A stretch of 64,000 nt of DNA from positions 48,623-112,622 of the forward strand of contig JBGSQK010000029.1 in NCBI GenBank assembly GCA_041738135.1, given 5' to 3'. The stretch comes from JAGOMX01 sp041738135. GTDB lineage: Bacteria > Pseudomonadota > Alphaproteobacteria > JAGOMX01. This document shows, one piece after another, positions 35,089 to 43,529 of the stretch. The notes below the pieces were generated by a model, which was not told the DNA's origin, did no database searches, and saw only the letters and a program-made list of their open reading frames with translations. Position 1 is the first letter of the stretch; every line of letters begins with the position of its first letter. A program made the translations under genes and the position numbers.

Positions 35089-36165
35089 CTAATCCTTTTT
35101 GGTTTCGGTGGTGGTTTGAGGCGCTTGCTCGCCTGTGAGCAAGTAGGCCAATGCATGTGCTTCCATGATAGGAATAGATTGCTCTATGAGCAACCTGTGA
35201 GTTGCTTGATCATGCCACTCAGTGAACACATGGGACTCAACTTTTGGCAGATGAGTGGCCGCCTCTAAGGCGCCTTCGAGATTATCATTTTCCAAATACT
35301 GCTGAATTCCAGCCAAACGTTCTTCGGTTGATGAGCTACCTTGAAGAGCTTCTCCCGCTTTACGAACCACAACCAAATTACGCATGCGTTGAACAAATTT
35401 TGAATACCAAGGCAAGTCGTTTGGAATAAGCAGTCGCCTGATATCTTTGGCCACCGCACTGAATTCTACCCTTAGTTCATCTATGGTCGGCGTCCCATTT
35501 ACTGCAATTGAGTGCAGGGACTCAAAACGCTGTTGCATTTCCTTATCCTGCGGGTCAAACAAATTTTTTGCACTCTCCAAAGCTTTATCAAAAGGTTTGG
35601 ATGTATTCATGCTGTCCCGTAATTTCTCAAACAGGCCAATTGTTTCTGGTATTTTTGATAGCTTTTGCTGTCCTGCGGCTAGTTTCGTTTCAACCTGATC
35701 GAGACGATTTTTTAAAGCTTCAACCATTTGTGACGATTTTTGATCCGTGTGCTTCATAGCATCTACGGATGCACCGACTATTTCTTGTTCCAATTTCTTG
35801 TTATTGGCTTCAAGGGCATCAATACGTTTTTGTAGAGCCCCATCGGTCGTTTGACCTGACTTTTCGTCCACGAGTTTTTGCAAATCTGCGACTTTTTGCT
35901 CTAACTCCAAATGCCTTTGTCCAAGCTGCTCAACGCTGGTAAAAACCTCTTTATGCATACCAAACATGGTGGTGACAAATGGATAGACATATACCAATGT
36001 AATTACGGCTGCCACTGCACCTAAAATGACCAATAAGGCTTTGGTTAGATCATCATTGTTACAGGGCTTCTTCGTGGCCTTGTTCTCAACTTTAGTGAGC
36101 ACGGGCTCATCCGTGCCAGGTGTCGCTTTTTTTGATTTAGAAATAGTAGCCTTTGAAGCAGTCAT
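35089..36165 (-). CDS. Mitofilin/Mic60-like inner-membrane protein
   Basis: About 358 residues: a basic N-terminus, one membrane helix (ALLVILGAVAAVITLVYVYPFV), a long coiled coil (about 75-180, QLGQRHLELEQKVADLQKLV and following), and a conserved C-terminal helical domain (LPWYSKFVQRMRNLVVVR; LENDNLEGALEAATHLP). This is the alphaproteobacterial homologue of mitochondrial Mic60, which bends inner membranes and tethers them to Omp85 proteins. The ATG at 36165, four bases after the hemD stop and preceded by CAAGACAGG, is preferred over in-frame ATGs that lie inside hemD. Confidence 0.87.
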   Translation of the reverse strand: MTASKATISKSKKATPGTDEPVLTKVENKATKKPCNNDDLTKALLVILGAVAAVITLVYVYPFVTTMFGMHKEVFTSVEQLGQRHLELEQKVADLQKLVDEKSGQTTDGALQKRIDALEANNKKLEQEIVGASVDAMKHTDQKSSQMVEALKNRLDQVETKLAAGQQKLSKIPETIGLFEKLRDSMNTSKPFDKALESAKNLFDPQDKEMQQRFESLHSIAVNGTPTIDELRVEFSAVAKDIRRLLIPNDLPWYSKFVQRMRNLVVVRKAGEALQGSSSTEERLAGIQQYLENDNLEGALEAATHLPKVESHVFTEWHDQATHRLLIEQSIPIMEAHALAYLLTGEQAPQTTTETKKD

Positions 36166-36169
36166 TACA

Positions 36170-36865
36170 TCACCTGTCTTGGTCATAAATAAGTTCGAAC
36201 AATGCACTTTGCGTAGGTCGTTTGGCAATCTTTACGGCATTCCACTGGCCCACTGGCAATTGATTTGCGACGGCAGGACTTATACAAAACGCGGTCATTT
36301 CCGAAAGACAATCGATCAACCCATGGTTATTGAGATTTTTCATAAAAACTGTAGCAGTTCTTGGAGAGAAAAACAAAGCGCTTCTTACGCGTTTTGCCAT
36401 TAATGCTGAAATAGTCTCCTCGGGCAACGTATTCATCTCTAAAGCTTTGTAAGCGTGAATTTGAGAAGCGTTAAAACCTGCATTGTTTAATCGCCCAACA
36501 AGATTGCCCCTATGGGTGGCTCCACAAAAATGTATGGCTTTATCATTTGGATCCAGAATCTCCTTGGCCAATGAGAATAAATCATCCACGTTACCCTGCG
36601 CGCTACGAACCTTTTCAAAGCCTCGTTGCCTCGCCAGCTCTGCAGTGGCATCACCTACCGTTAACACCTGAGGTTGACGCTTCACTATGAAGTCATCCAC
36701 ATGACGCACCCCATTACCGCTGGTAAAAAGGGCTACATGGAAATCGTCCACCTGTTGCGTCAAAACTGGCTCGATCATCAGCATGGGGGCGCACAACGTT
36801 TGCCTTCCCTTCAACAAATCAGCCGTCTCTTGGGCCTCTGGCATGGGCCTTGTGATGAGGATCAT
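36170..36865 (-). CDS. hemD: Uroporphyrinogen-III synthase
   Basis: A 231-residue two-lobed enzyme: ILITRPMPEAQETADLL at the start, AIHFCGATHRGNLVGRLNNAGF in the hinge region, and ALFFSPRTATVFMKNL in the second lobe (the conserved SxRT). It closes hydroxymethylbilane with D-ring inversion. It begins three bases after hemC and is followed immediately by the Mic60-like gene. Sequence conservation in this family is low, but context makes the call firm. Confidence 0.92.
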   Translation of the reverse strand: MILITRPMPEAQETADLLKGRQTLCAPMLMIEPVLTQQVDDFHVALFTSGNGVRHVDDFIVKRQPQVLTVGDATAELARQRGFEKVRSAQGNVDDLFSLAKEILDPNDKAIHFCGATHRGNLVGRLNNAGFNASQIHAYKALEMNTLPEETISALMAKRVRSALFFSPRTATVFMKNLNNHGLIDCLSEMTAFCISPAVANQLPVGQWNAVKIAKRPTQSALFELIYDQDR

Positions 36866-36868
36866 AGC

Positions 36869-37786
36869 CTAAAACTCCTCACGGAATAGATCCATGCTAT
36901 ATTCGTCATACCACTGGCGTGCCAAAGCTTGCGCTCGACCTTCCATTTCGGCCAAGGGACCAATGATTTCATCACGCAGAACAAGCTTGCCCATAGGATC
37001 TGAAATCAAACCAGAAAAGTGACAGAGGCCGTCCTTTAATACGGCCAGGGCAGCAATAGGAGTTCTGCAAGAGCCATCCAATTCAGCCAGAAACGTTCTT
37101 TCTATACCCACGCAGGATTTGGTATCTGTGTCATTTATTTCACTCAAAACACCGAGCATATTTAAATCCCCTTCGCGACATTGCACAGCAAGGGCTCCCT
37201 GAGCTGGCGCAGGCAGCATTTCTTCAACGCTCATGATTCTGGTAGCCAAATGCTCGAGCCCCAGACGCTGTAAACCGGCCATGGCAATAACTGTGCCATC
37301 TGCTTCGCCGTCTTCTAATTTTCGCAAACGGGTTTGCACATTCCCTCGAAACATGACGATTTCAAGCTCTGGGTTTATGTGAAGAATCTGCGCAGCACGG
37401 CGTAAGGAGGCTGTCCCCACTCGCATTCCTGCTGGCAGGTCACGGGGATGTGCTGCTTTGTGACTGAGCCAGGCATCACGTACATCATGGCGGGGTAAGC
37501 AGCAGGGCGTCACCAAACCATCGGGTTGATCGGTTGACATATCTTTCATGGAGTGCACAGCAAGGTCCACTTCGCGTCGCAGTAGCGCCTCTTCAATTTC
37601 CTTGGTGAAGAGCCCCTTCCCGCCGATCATCATAAGACGCCTGTCAGTCACCTGGTCACCGGTGGTGGTCATGGGCATAATCTCGATTTGGTGCGCCTCA
37701 TAATGGGTTTTGGCCACCAGTGCCTTTTTAACCAATTCCGCTTGTATCAATGCCAAAGGGCTTTTACGTGTGCCTATGCGTATCAT
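36869..37786 (-). CDS. hemC: Porphobilinogen deaminase (hydroxymethylbilane synthase)
   Basis: A 305-residue enzyme with IRIGTRKSPLALIQAE, GGKGLFTKEIEEALL, DLAVHSMKDM, GTASLRRAAQ, FRGNVQTRLRKL and the dipyrromethane-cofactor cysteine in LDGSCRTPIAA. It condenses four porphobilinogen molecules. GAGGAG seven bases before ATG 37786 sets the start, giving MIRIGTRKS rather than the longer MMRRIS form. It is the first gene of the minus-strand hem-tam series and divergent from tsaD. Confidence 0.96.
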   Translation of the reverse strand: MIRIGTRKSPLALIQAELVKKALVAKTHYEAHQIEIMPMTTTGDQVTDRRLMMIGGKGLFTKEIEEALLRREVDLAVHSMKDMSTDQPDGLVTPCCLPRHDVRDAWLSHKAAHPRDLPAGMRVGTASLRRAAQILHINPELEIVMFRGNVQTRLRKLEDGEADGTVIAMAGLQRLGLEHLATRIMSVEEMLPAPAQGALAVQCREGDLNMLGVLSEINDTDTKSCVGIERTFLAELDGSCRTPIAALAVLKDGLCHFSGLISDPMGKLVLRDEIIGPLAEMEGRAQALARQWYDEYSMDLFREEF

Positions 37787-37845
37787 CGAGATTCTCCTCA
37801 TCATTAGCTATTCAGGCCAAGCTCATGAAAAATATTTGGGTCTGC

Positions 37846-37980
37846 CCCCATGTCATCCCCGCGAAGGCGGGGATCCAGCGCCATAAGCGGAGCGTTAGCG
37901 ACTCCATATGTTCTATACTGAAGTTGCTACGCAACGCTTTGTTGCGCTGGATCCCCGCCTTCGCGGGGATGACATGGGGG
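37846..37980. repeat. Class D palindromic repeat, copy 2
   Basis: CCCCATGTCATCCCCGCGAA ... mirrored by ...TTCGCGGGGATGACATGGGG, with inner GCGGGGATCCAGCG / CGCTGGATCCCCGC. It sits in the divergent hemC-tsaD promoter region and creates a false upstream extension of the tsaD reading frame. Confidence 0.9.
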
Positions 37981-38084
37981 GCTGTAAGCACTCAAGACAT
38001 ATTCATGCGGTGGCCCTGCTTAGCGATCTCTTGCATATTTTGCAGGATAATGCAATATGGGTGCGTATAAATGAGTTGGGTAAC

Positions 38085-39110
38085 ATGATCATATTAGGAA
38101 TAGAAACCAGCTGCGATGAGACGGCAGCGGCCATTGTCACTGACGACAAACGCATTCTGGCCAACGTGTTGCGTTCACAAGGTCATCACGAAGCATATGG
38201 CGGCGTGGTCCCTGAGATTGCTGCAAGAGCTCATTTACAGCTGTTGGATCCCATCGTCAAGCAAGCCTTGAATGAGGCAAACCTCACTCCCAACCAATTG
38301 GACGGCATAGCGGTTACAGGTGGTCCTGGGTTGATTGGCGGTGTTATCGTGGGAGTTATGTTTGCCAAAGGCATGGCGGCGGGACTTAACGTTCCGTTCC
38401 TGGGCATCAATCATTTGGCTGGCCATGCTTTGACGGTTCGTTTAACCGATGATGTACCCTTCCCCTATTTATTACTGCTCACATCCGGTGGGCACTGCCA
38501 GTTGCTCATTGTCAAAAGTCCAGTGGACTATGAACTTCTGGGAACCACCATTGATGATGCCGCCGGTGAGGCGTTTGATAAGGTCGGCAAAATGCTCGGG
38601 CTCAGCTATCCTGCTGGACCAAAGATCGAAGCGTTAGGGAAAGATGGCAATCCGAAACGATTTGCTTTTCCCAGACCCTTGTTGCATGACAAAGAGCAAC
38701 CCATGAACTTTTCTTTTTCCGGCCTTAAAACCGCTGTGAGAAGACAAATTGAACAACTTGGCCACATGGAAGAACAAGATACAAAAGACATCTGTGCTAG
38801 CTTTCAAAAAGCAGTCCTGGACATATTTGCTAGGAAGGTCAGCTTTGCTTTGGATTATTGTGAAGAGGCGCGAATCCCTATTTCTCACTTGGTTACAGCC
38901 GGCGGCGTTGCCTCAAATCTTATGATTCGCGAGACATTAAATCAGTGCGCTAATAAAAAAAGGGTTCCATTTATCGCTCCACCTGGTAAACTTTGCACTG
39001 ATAATGCAGCCATGATCGCATGGGCAGGGGTCGAGAAATTACGGATGGGATTAGATGATCCCTTGGATTTTTCTCCGCGTCCGCGATGGCCGTTGGATGA
39101 AAGGACTTAA
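38085..39110 (+). CDS. tsaD: tRNA N6-adenosine threonylcarbamoyltransferase TsaD
   Basis: A 341-residue enzyme, the usual length, with GIETSCDETAAAIV (nucleotide loop), SHHEAYGGVVPEIAAR-like metal histidines (QGHHEAYGGVVPEIAARAHL), GINHLAGHAL (second metal site) and VTAGGVASN. With TsaB/TsaE it makes t6A37 in tRNAs reading ANN codons. The frame is open back to 37908, but that part is repeat sequence, so ATG 38085 is the start. The stop codon abuts the gpsA ATG. Confidence 0.95.
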   Translation: MIILGIETSCDETAAAIVTDDKRILANVLRSQGHHEAYGGVVPEIAARAHLQLLDPIVKQALNEANLTPNQLDGIAVTGGPGLIGGVIVGVMFAKGMAAGLNVPFLGINHLAGHALTVRLTDDVPFPYLLLLTSGGHCQLLIVKSPVDYELLGTTIDDAAGEAFDKVGKMLGLSYPAGPKIEALGKDGNPKRFAFPRPLLHDKEQPMNFSFSGLKTAVRRQIEQLGHMEEQDTKDICASFQKAVLDIFARKVSFALDYCEEARIPISHLVTAGGVASNLMIRETLNQCANKKRVPFIAPPGKLCTDNAAMIAWAGVEKLRMGLDDPLDFSPRPRWPLDERT

Positions 39111-40124
39111 ATGACAACTGTTTCAGTAATAGGCTCTGGCACATGGGGCACTGCAATTGCGGCGGCAGCTGATCGAGCCGGAACTCAGACGACTATCTGG
39201 TCAAAGGACGAAAGCACCGTTAAAGGCATAAAAGCCACCGGTGTTAATCCCGAATGTTTCCCCGGTCAAAAACTAAGCACCACCATATCAGTAACAAATG
39301 ATCTAGCCCAGGCTGGACAATCTAATATTATTGTCCTTTCCGTTCCCGCTCAATTCGCTCGGGAAGTAACCCTCGAACTTGCTCCTTTGGTGCCTGATGA
39401 TTCTTATATTGTCATTGCCTCTAAGGGGATTGAACAATCTTCAGGCTTGCTCATGAGTGAGGTGATGGCTGAAACTCTTCCGGGCAGGTCCGTAGGTATC
39501 CTTTCGGGCCCTAGCTTTGCTGAAGAAGTGTTCAAGGGTTTACCTTCTGCGGTAACTTTAGCTGCCGAAAGTCTGACCACCAGCAGCTGGCTAGCACGGG
39601 CTTTTAATAGCTCCACTTTACGCATATACGCCTCGGACGACATAATCGGTGCCCAGATGGGGGGCGCTTTGAAGAATGTGCTTGCCATCGCTTCAGGAAT
39701 CGTTGCTGGGCATAAGTTGGGCGAGAATGCTCGAGCTATGATCATCACTCGCGGATTGTCTGAAATATCTCGTTTAGCGGTAGCTAAAGGCGGAAAAGTG
39801 GAAACCCTTTATGGCCTTTCTGGACTAGGAGACATATGCTTGACCTGTACCAGTCCTACCTCACGCAACTTCAAATTTGGTTTCGAAATTGGTCGCGGTA
39901 AATCCGTAAAGGATGTGCTGGCAAGTAGCACCTTTCTGACGGAAGGCCTTTATACATCTCGAACTATTGCGAAACTGGCGCAAGAACTTGAAGTGGAAAT
40001 GCCCATTTGCAAGGCGGTGGACGATATTCTAAATAACGGCATAGACATTGATGATGCTATGCACGTGTTGATGGATAGGCCTCCTACCATCGAATATGTG
40101 GCAGAAGAAGGCTATGGCAGGTAA
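39111..40124 (+). CDS. gpsA: Glycerol-3-phosphate dehydrogenase [NAD(P)+]
   Basis: A 337-residue enzyme: VIGSGTWGTAIAAAADRAG (Rossmann loop), SVPAQFAREV, ILSGPSFAEEVFKGLPSAV, the catalytic-lysine region QMGGALKNVLAIASGIVAGHKLGENARAMIITRGL, and SGLGDICLTCTSPTSRNFKFG. It supplies sn-glycerol-3-phosphate for phospholipids. It starts directly after tsaD, the normal alphaproteobacterial arrangement. Confidence 0.96.
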   Translation: MTTVSVIGSGTWGTAIAAAADRAGTQTTIWSKDESTVKGIKATGVNPECFPGQKLSTTISVTNDLAQAGQSNIIVLSVPAQFAREVTLELAPLVPDDSYIVIASKGIEQSSGLLMSEVMAETLPGRSVGILSGPSFAEEVFKGLPSAVTLAAESLTTSSWLARAFNSSTLRIYASDDIIGAQMGGALKNVLAIASGIVAGHKLGENARAMIITRGLSEISRLAVAKGGKVETLYGLSGLGDICLTCTSPTSRNFKFGFEIGRGKSVKDVLASSTFLTEGLYTSRTIAKLAQELEVEMPICKAVDDILNNGIDIDDAMHVLMDRPPTIEYVAEEGYGR

Positions 40125-40125
40125 C

Positions 40126-40536
40126 ATGGCTTATTGGCTGGTCAAAACTGAACCAGGGTGCTATTCCTGGGAAGATCAGAAAAAAGCGCCAACCTCTTGG
40201 GATGGAGTACGCAACTATCAAGCTGCCAATAACATGAAAGCCATGAAGGTGGGTGACCAAGCTTTTTTTTATCACTCCGTCCATGAAAAAAGAATTATGG
40301 GAATTGTGGAAGTCATTAAAACCTACCACCCAGACCCAACGGACCCAACTCATCGTTTTGGGATGGTGGATGTTAAAGCAATCAAAGAACTGCCTCACCC
40401 GGTCACTTTGGCGGAAATTAAGTCTCATCCTCTGTTGCAAAACTTGGCTATTGTGCGTCATTCACGTTTATCGGTCAGTCCTGTGGACGAAGCTTCTTGG
40501 CATATTCTGTGTGAAATGGGCGGCCTTAAATCATGA
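40126..40536 (+). CDS. EVE-domain protein (ThyN1-like)
   Basis: A 136-residue single EVE domain: AYWLVKTEPGCYSWEDQ, TSWDGVRNYQAANNMKAMKVGDQAFFYHS, KRIMGIVEVIKTYHPDPTD and RLSVSPVDEASWHIL. EVE domains are PUA-like folds that read modified bases or RNA. It begins two bases after the gpsA stop, with an AGG in the end of gpsA as ribosome site, and its last four bases overlap the ligase start (ATGA). This position after gpsA is conserved in alphaproteobacteria. Confidence 0.92.
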   Translation: MAYWLVKTEPGCYSWEDQKKAPTSWDGVRNYQAANNMKAMKVGDQAFFYHSVHEKRIMGIVEVIKTYHPDPTDPTHRFGMVDVKAIKELPHPVTLAEIKSHPLLQNLAIVRHSRLSVSPVDEASWHILCEMGGLKS

Positions 40537-41768
40537 CATTGGTGGACGTTTGGGGAACAAGACTCTTTCTTGCTCTCGCTTTCCTATGCCTTCCCATCTG
40601 TTTATTTTATCCAGTGACACCCAATGTAACATTTGGGGCTCTGCTCCTGCTGAGTTTCATTTTTTTGCTTTCCCAAGGGAGATATTCCCATATCCTACCG
40701 CCTTTAAAATCAATACCATTCGCATTGTTATTCACTACATGGGCACTCGTGACGTGTCTTTGGTCACCAACCCCAGGCAGCAGCCTTTCCAGCGTGGGAA
40801 AGATAGTGATCACATTAATTGGAGCCAACGCTTTTTATGTTGTTCAGACAGAAGATTTGCACAAGAGATTCATGCGCTGGTTCACGGCCGGCTTTATCAT
40901 TGCAACCGCTCTGCTCCTTCTGGATGAGGTCTTAAACACTTATATTTTGCGAACCCTCAGAGGCGCACACAGAGATACCCCCGAGTATTATCACGGTATT
41001 ACACTGTTGGTTCTAGGGATCTGGCCTATTTTAAATGCTTACAAACACCAGCATCTTTCGAGGAGAATGTTGCTGACCGTTGCCGTCATTGTGGGTGTCT
41101 TTTACATGACTGATCACGCGGCCAAGCTAGCTATTATCATTGGACTGGTTGCCTGTTTGTTCACGGTCACAGCTTCGAAGTTTTTCATCCGTACAGCTGC
41201 TGTTTTGAGTGCTGTAGTTATTTTAGCATTTCCATTTGCTTTGAAACATATGGATCCGGTTGAGGTCATCCAAAATAATAAATCACTACTTATGAAACCT
41301 TCATATCACCACCGCTTGTTTATTCTGAAACGGACAACGGATATGATATTTGAAGACCCATGGCTTGGTCATGGGATTAACTCTTATCGGAACACTATGA
41401 TTCCGGAGAAAAAAGGCCAGGTGGCAGATAGCCAATTACGTCAATTTGAAGAGGATCCTGGCCAGATATATGACATTGAAGTGTTGGGGCAAGGATTGCA
41501 CCCACATAACCTCAGTTTACAGATTTGGTATGAATTGGGAGCGGTAGGTGCAGTTCTTTATGCGTTGTTCCTGCTGGCAAGCCTGTGGCGCATAAGCGGA
41601 CTTGCGAACCGCCGTTATGAACTGTCTACTTTCATGGGTATGTATACATCTATCTTCGTCATTGCCCACATTTCTTTTGGTGCCTGGCAAACCTGGTGGT
41701 TATTATCGGTGGGAACGTTGCTCAGTTTAACCCTGTGGCAGACTATCAAGCCAAGAATGAAAACTTGA
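40533..41768 (+). CDS. O-antigen ligase/polymerase family membrane protein
   Basis: A 411-residue protein with about ten to eleven membrane helices. A long periplasmic loop (about 240-335) carries the Wzy_C/WaaL pattern, including FEDPWLGHGINSYRN and GQGLHPHNLSLQIWYELGAVG. Such enzymes join O-polysaccharide to lipid A-core or polymerise glycans at the periplasmic face. Translationally coupled to the EVE gene. Ligase and polymerase cannot be told apart from sequence alone. Confidence 0.85.
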   Translation: MTLVDVWGTRLFLALAFLCLPICLFYPVTPNVTFGALLLLSFIFLLSQGRYSHILPPLKSIPFALLFTTWALVTCLWSPTPGSSLSSVGKIVITLIGANAFYVVQTEDLHKRFMRWFTAGFIIATALLLLDEVLNTYILRTLRGAHRDTPEYYHGITLLVLGIWPILNAYKHQHLSRRMLLTVAVIVGVFYMTDHAAKLAIIIGLVACLFTVTASKFFIRTAAVLSAVVILAFPFALKHMDPVEVIQNNKSLLMKPSYHHRLFILKRTTDMIFEDPWLGHGINSYRNTMIPEKKGQVADSQLRQFEEDPGQIYDIEVLGQGLHPHNLSLQIWYELGAVGAVLYALFLLASLWRISGLANRRYELSTFMGMYTSIFVIAHISFGAWQTWWLLSVGTLLSLTLWQTIKPRMKT

Positions 41769-41773
41769 CGGTC

Positions 41774-42619
41774 TCAATCATCGGACTCAGAATCGTCTTC
41801 CTTAAGCTTGTCATCCTGCGAATCCATGGCTTTCTTTGCGTCTTTTATTTTTTCCTTTACCTGAACCAGAGAATGGGCCAGCTCCTTGGAAGATTCTGCA
41901 TGTTGTTCCGCTGCAGATTTAACTTCTTGTGAGCGTTGCTTCACATTTTCTAATTCTTGTCCAAGCACCTTGGTCTGAAGGATTTCAACCTCGGAAACAG
42001 CTTGCTCTAATGCTTCTGCCAATTGAAGATACTCTTGCGCCTCTTCAGCTACTTTTTCAGCTATTTCAGTGGATTCTTCGATAACTTTTTCGGAACCACT
42101 CATTATTTGTTGAGACTCGTCAAGTAGTTTAGTGGATTCCACAACCGCCTTTTCGGATTTCCCAATCACATCCGCAATCTTCTTCAGATCAAGCCAGCCA
42201 GATTGTGGTGGATCGCCCCATTCCTGACAGTAAGGCCCCTCAGAATCCCCCTCACATCTATTCATTTCGGCAACGCATGAGGGCTCGGTAATATGTTTCT
42301 TACATCGCTTAATCAATTTTTCTTGTACAGACGCACCAGGACCGGTTGAACTTCCTTGCCTCTTCTCACAAACCAATTTGCCTTCTTTAAATGTGATAGC
42401 CAATGGCCGCTTGCAGCCTTTCAATGATAGGGTCTGAGGCGTACCACCCTTAGGACATTCCGCGCTCAAAGTAATACAATCCGTACAATTTTTAGTAACA
42501 GTACTGAAATCCGGGGTTACTGGCCCGCATTGATTCCCCCACGGCCCCGGGATACCGAAGCTCGCCTGAGCAGAATTTAAAGTCAAAAGAAAAAGGGACA
42601 GCTTTATTAAGTTGCGCAT
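41774..42619 (-). CDS. Secreted cysteine-rich coiled-coil protein of unknown function
   Basis: A 281-residue protein with signal peptide (LIKLSLFLLTLNSAQA). Residues 20-135 hold ten cysteines (NQCGP, NCTDCIT, AECPKG, GCKRP, LVCEK, RCKK, PSCV, NRCEG, YCQEW), suggesting disulfide bonds. Residues 145-270 form a continuous Glu/Lys/Ser-rich coiled coil, and the last dozen residues are acidic (KEDDSESDD). No known family recognised. It is the last of three unknown exported proteins encoded in a row on this strand and converges with the O-antigen ligase (5-base gap). Confidence 0.65.
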   Translation of the reverse strand: MRNLIKLSLFLLTLNSAQASFGIPGPWGNQCGPVTPDFSTVTKNCTDCITLSAECPKGGTPQTLSLKGCKRPLAITFKEGKLVCEKRQGSSTGPGASVQEKLIKRCKKHITEPSCVAEMNRCEGDSEGPYCQEWGDPPQSGWLDLKKIADVIGKSEKAVVESTKLLDESQQIMSGSEKVIEESTEIAEKVAEEAQEYLQLAEALEQAVSEVEILQTKVLGQELENVKQRSQEVKSAAEQHAESSKELAHSLVQVKEKIKDAKKAMDSQDDKLKEDDSESDD

Positions 42620-42665
42620 GTTTTAAACTGTCCTTTTCTCAATTGTCGTCTCTATTTTTTTAAGC

Positions 42666-43316
42666 TTATTCTGCTGTCGTCTCAGACTCAGAAGCAGCAG
42701 CAGGAGTAACATCTTGCTCAGGTGCATTTAGTTCAGTCTGTGCCTCGTTTAGGTCTGTTATCTCCTCTTTGAACTCATCAGCAAATTCAGGATCCACTTC
42801 TGCTAAATCATCTAAATTCTCTAAAGATTCCTTTAGGTCTTCACTAACTTCAGCGGACAGATCTTCAACACTTTCATCTATCTCTGGAAAGACCTCTTCA
42901 AGTGTTAATTCTTCCTCACCATCTGCGAATTCGTTTTCCTGTACTGTCACTTCATCCTGAGTAAAACTCACTACATTCTGAACGCTAGCAACTTTTTTAC
43001 CCTTCTTTGCAGCCTTTTTAGCTTTTATTTTTTTAATGGTAGCCTTCATTTTTCCAAGCTTTACTTTTTCTTGGTCAGTCAGAGTTCTAGCCTTTTCCTT
43101 TTTCACAAGATCCTTATAGACCGTATTGAATTTCTGTATCTTCTTCTTGCGTTTTTCTTTAGTATCCTTAGATGTTTGTTTCTTAGTTACTTTCTTTGCC
43201 GCATCTTGTTTTCCTGTCACAGCAGCCGAAGCTTGTTCAACACTTAGCTGCGTGAAAAAAGTTACAAACAGCCCTAAAGCCGCTAGTTTGATTAATCTTG
43301 ATAGTTGAATAGTCAT
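42666..43316 (-). CDS. Secreted protein with basic N-terminal and acidic C-terminal halves
   Basis: A 216-residue protein: signal peptide (LIKLAALGLFVTFFTQLSVEQASA), then a strongly lysine-rich segment (about 35-110; KKQTSKDTKEKRKKKIQKF, KKIKAKKAAKKGKK) and a strongly acidic segment (about 118-216; EEELTLEEVFPEIDESVEDL). Such charge separation could form an internal complex or bind nucleic acid. No homologous family recognised. The low-complexity DNA gives open antisense frames, which I disregard. Expression from its own AT-rich upstream region is likely. Confidence 0.6.
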   Translation of the reverse strand: MTIQLSRLIKLAALGLFVTFFTQLSVEQASAAVTGKQDAAKKVTKKQTSKDTKEKRKKKIQKFNTVYKDLVKKEKARTLTDQEKVKLGKMKATIKKIKAKKAAKKGKKVASVQNVVSFTQDEVTVQENEFADGEEELTLEEVFPEIDESVEDLSAEVSEDLKESLENLDDLAEVDPEFADEFKEEITDLNEAQTELNAPEQDVTPAAASESETTAE

Positions 43317-43456
43317 ATCTAATCTCCATTTTGCTTTCTGCCTTAATGTCAGATTTATGACTTATGGCATGATTAAAGTTTACATCAATATAGTTACATA
43401 TAAATATTAAAATTTAGTAAACAGATATGGATTACTTTTACAACTTATCTTGTTCT

Positions 43457-43489
43457 AAAAAAAATGGAGCAGCTGATTCTAGCTGCTCC
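43457..43489 (-). terminator. Rho-independent terminator of the 43530 gene
   Basis: Minus strand: GGAGCAGCT AGAATC AGCTGCTCC, a perfect 9-bp stem followed by ATTTTTTTT, about 40 bases after the stop codon. It shows that the 43530 gene is transcribed separately from the gene at 42666. Confidence 0.92.
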
Positions 43490-43529
43490 GATTTGATTAC
43501 GCCTGTCTTGTTATAGATTTGCAAGATCA

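Noticed and set aside
37908..38084. N-terminal extension of tsaD
   Set aside because: Encoded by the class D repeat; TsaD proteins start at the MIILGIETSCDE position.
40253..40927. 224-codon plus-strand frame overlapping the EVE and O-antigen ligase genes
   Set aside because: Entirely within two well-supported genes in another frame; composition is not protein-like.
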